Shown here: positions 63,082 to 64,000 of the stretch, in pieces
Numbering within the stretch: the first letter of the stretch is position 1
Layout of the letters: each line of letters begins with the position of its first letter
Origin: Marinobacter fonticola
GTDB taxonomy: Bacteria; Pseudomonadota; Gammaproteobacteria; Pseudomonadales; Oleiphilaceae
Reading direction: 5' to 3'
Length of the DNA stretch: 64,000 nt
NCBI RefSeq assembly: GCF_008122265.1
Contig: NZ_CP043042.1
Span: forward strand, 124,001-188,000
Made by a program: the position numbers and the translations under genes
The notes under the pieces: model-generated
Database searches by the model: none
Seen by the model: only the letters and a program-made list of their open reading frames with translations
Told to the model about the DNA's origin: nothing

Positions 63082-64000
63082 TCATAGGGTTCCGAGAGCC
63101 ATTCGGTGAGGCTCCAGCCCAGTGCCTTGCAGGATGCGCTGACGGTATGACAGCGCGGCGTCGCTGCCCTCGGGCCACCAGCGGTCGAAGAGTTCCAGCC
63201 AGCGCTCCAGATTGAACATGACCGGCACTAACGATACGGATAGATCCCCCTGGAGGACGGCCATAAGCGGTTCCACCGGCGATTCGCGAAACATCGGCAG
63301 GCTGATCCGGCTTACCAGGCCGCGCGCATCGCCGGTCAGGTTGCCCATGCCCGCAGAACCGTTATTGATGACCGTGTGTGCGCCGTCTTGCCAAATGGCA
63401 GGCAAGCAGGTGTGGGTACACGCCATCAGGTCGGCTCCAGTGCGTTCGAACCACTGTGCAACCGTTTTCTGGTGTGTCGATTGGCTTAGGTGCTCATGCG
63501 CCAGGCCCCAGCCGGCGAGGGATTCCGGGTCGCCGTGGAGAATAAGCAGCCGTTGCCCGGCCAGTGACAGGCAGCGCCAGCGTGGGGCATTCCGCAACCG
63601 GGACTGGATCGCCGGAAAGCTCCCGGCGACGGCCTGCAATTGCTGCATGATCCGGTTGGAACGCGCCACCACGCGACTGTCGACGAAGTCGGGATAAGCG
63701 CAGCCGCATCCCGCGTCCGGGCTGGGGTTGGATAGCTCGTACTCGACGTTGCCGAGGACGATATCGTGGGCTAAAACGCGGTGGTTGAAGTCTTCGAAGC
63801 CATCTACGGCGCGGTTGAACCAGTTGAAGTCGCCATTGAAGACGACCCGGACTCGCCGGCCGAGCGCCTGCTCCTTCTCCACAAGAGACTCGATGGCCTC
63901 CAGTGCCAGCGGATTGCCGTAGAGGCCACCGACGACGTAGAGCACGTCGGCGTCGAGACTTTCGGGTGCCTGGCACAGCTGTTCGGGCCGGTAGCGGTAG
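63082..64000 (-). CDS. Metallophosphoesterase family protein, 5' end missing
   Basis: The frame runs off the right edge of the window, leaving 305 visible residues. The calcineurin-like pattern is seen as VVGGLYGN (usually VVGDIHGN), VFNGDFNWF, LGNVEYEL (in place of GNHE), LILHGDPE and ACTHTCLP (usually GHTH). Two metal-ligand positions are thus changed (D to G and H to Y at the first motif; H lost in GNVE), so activity could be altered. The 3' part after the domain is helical. Substrate unknown. Confidence 0.75.
   Translation of the reverse strand, partial: YRYRPEQLCQAPESLDADVLYVVGGLYGNPLALEAIESLVEKEQALGRRVRVVFNGDFNWFNRAVDGFEDFNHRVLAHDIVLGNVEYELSNPSPDAGCGCAYPDFVDSRVVARSNRIMQQLQAVAGSFPAIQSRLRNAPRWRCLSLAGQRLLILHGDPESLAGWGLAHEHLSQSTHQKTVAQWFERTGADLMACTHTCLPAIWQDGAHTVINNGSAGMGNLTGDARGLVSRISLPMFRESPVEPLMAVLQGDLSVSLVPVMFNLERWLELFDRWWPEGSDAALSYRQRILQGTGLEPHRMALGTL

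Noticed and set aside
1..64000. CRISPR array, prophage, insertion sequence or tRNA genes
   Set aside because: No regularly spaced repeats with unique spacers, no transposase or integrase, and no clear tRNA-like cloverleaf were found; the short tandem repeats have no spacers.

Overview
The window is GC-rich, densely coded chromosomal DNA from a Gram-negative gammaproteobacterium. The gene content points to a halotolerant marine heterotroph of the Marinobacter type: ectoine synthesis genes, a ProVWX betaine uptake system, a rhombosortase, a TonB receptor with Fur-like sites, and small DUF families (DUF1835, DUF3185, DUF1415, DUF6164, DUF6482, DUF3429) common in Marinobacter and Pseudomonas relatives. 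The genus is inferred from this content, not proven. No rRNA, tRNA, CRISPR array, insertion sequence or prophage gene was seen.

Layout. 0-4 kb: the 3' end of mtgA, arfB and small envelope or housekeeping genes, including an orphan shikimate-kinase-like gene. 4-11.1 kb: a polyhydroxybutyrate (PHB) use locus, all on the minus strand, in the order secreted depolymerase, lipoprotein oligomer hydrolase, outer-membrane porin, sigma-54 activator. A -24/-12 type promoter and a cluster of TCCGG motifs lie upstream. 11.2-12.75 kb: a sodium:solute symporter behind a recognisable TPP riboswitch. 12.9-28.1 kb: mixed metabolic, membrane and regulatory genes (metallo-hydrolase, BVMO-like flavoprotein, rhombosortase, ExoD, acyltransferase, EamA and LysR divergent pair, MOSC protein, ornithine/lysine decarboxylase, secreted peptidase, TerC, MFS, siderophore receptor). 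28.3-28.7 kb: a lone but intact ectC. 28.8-33.7 kb: the DUF3482 GTPase/DUF2868 membrane-protein pair and small genes. 34-45 kb: signalling genes (PAS-GGDEF cyclase, a 1179-residue hybrid kinase with a CheY-like partner) and unknown proteins. 45.2-46.2 kb: a gene-poor stretch with four hairpins, three of them terminator-like, a tandem repeat and possible small RNAs. 46.2-49.8 kb: exonuclease, queC-queE, yfbR and a solute-binding protein. 49.8-52.8 kb: a large AsmA/DUF748 protein. 52.9-63 kb: an osmoadaptation region with proVWX and ectA-ectB-ask, separated by pdxH, tag and two small genes. The window ends inside a metallophosphoesterase gene.

How the genes work together. In the PHB locus the secreted depolymerase would release oligomers, the hydrolase would cut them to 3-hydroxybutyrate, the porin would admit products, and the activator would switch on the promoter with RpoN. 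Salt tolerance combines betaine import and ectoine synthesis. The pathway is physically split: ectA, ectB and the dedicated aspartate kinase are together, but ectC is about 32 kb away beside the iron-uptake receptor. QueC and QueE supply two steps of 7-deazaguanine synthesis.

The strongest leads are the sigma-54 PHB promoter region, the TPP-riboswitch-controlled symporter, the split ectoine cluster with hairpin-filled spacers, and the 45.2-46.2 kb region.
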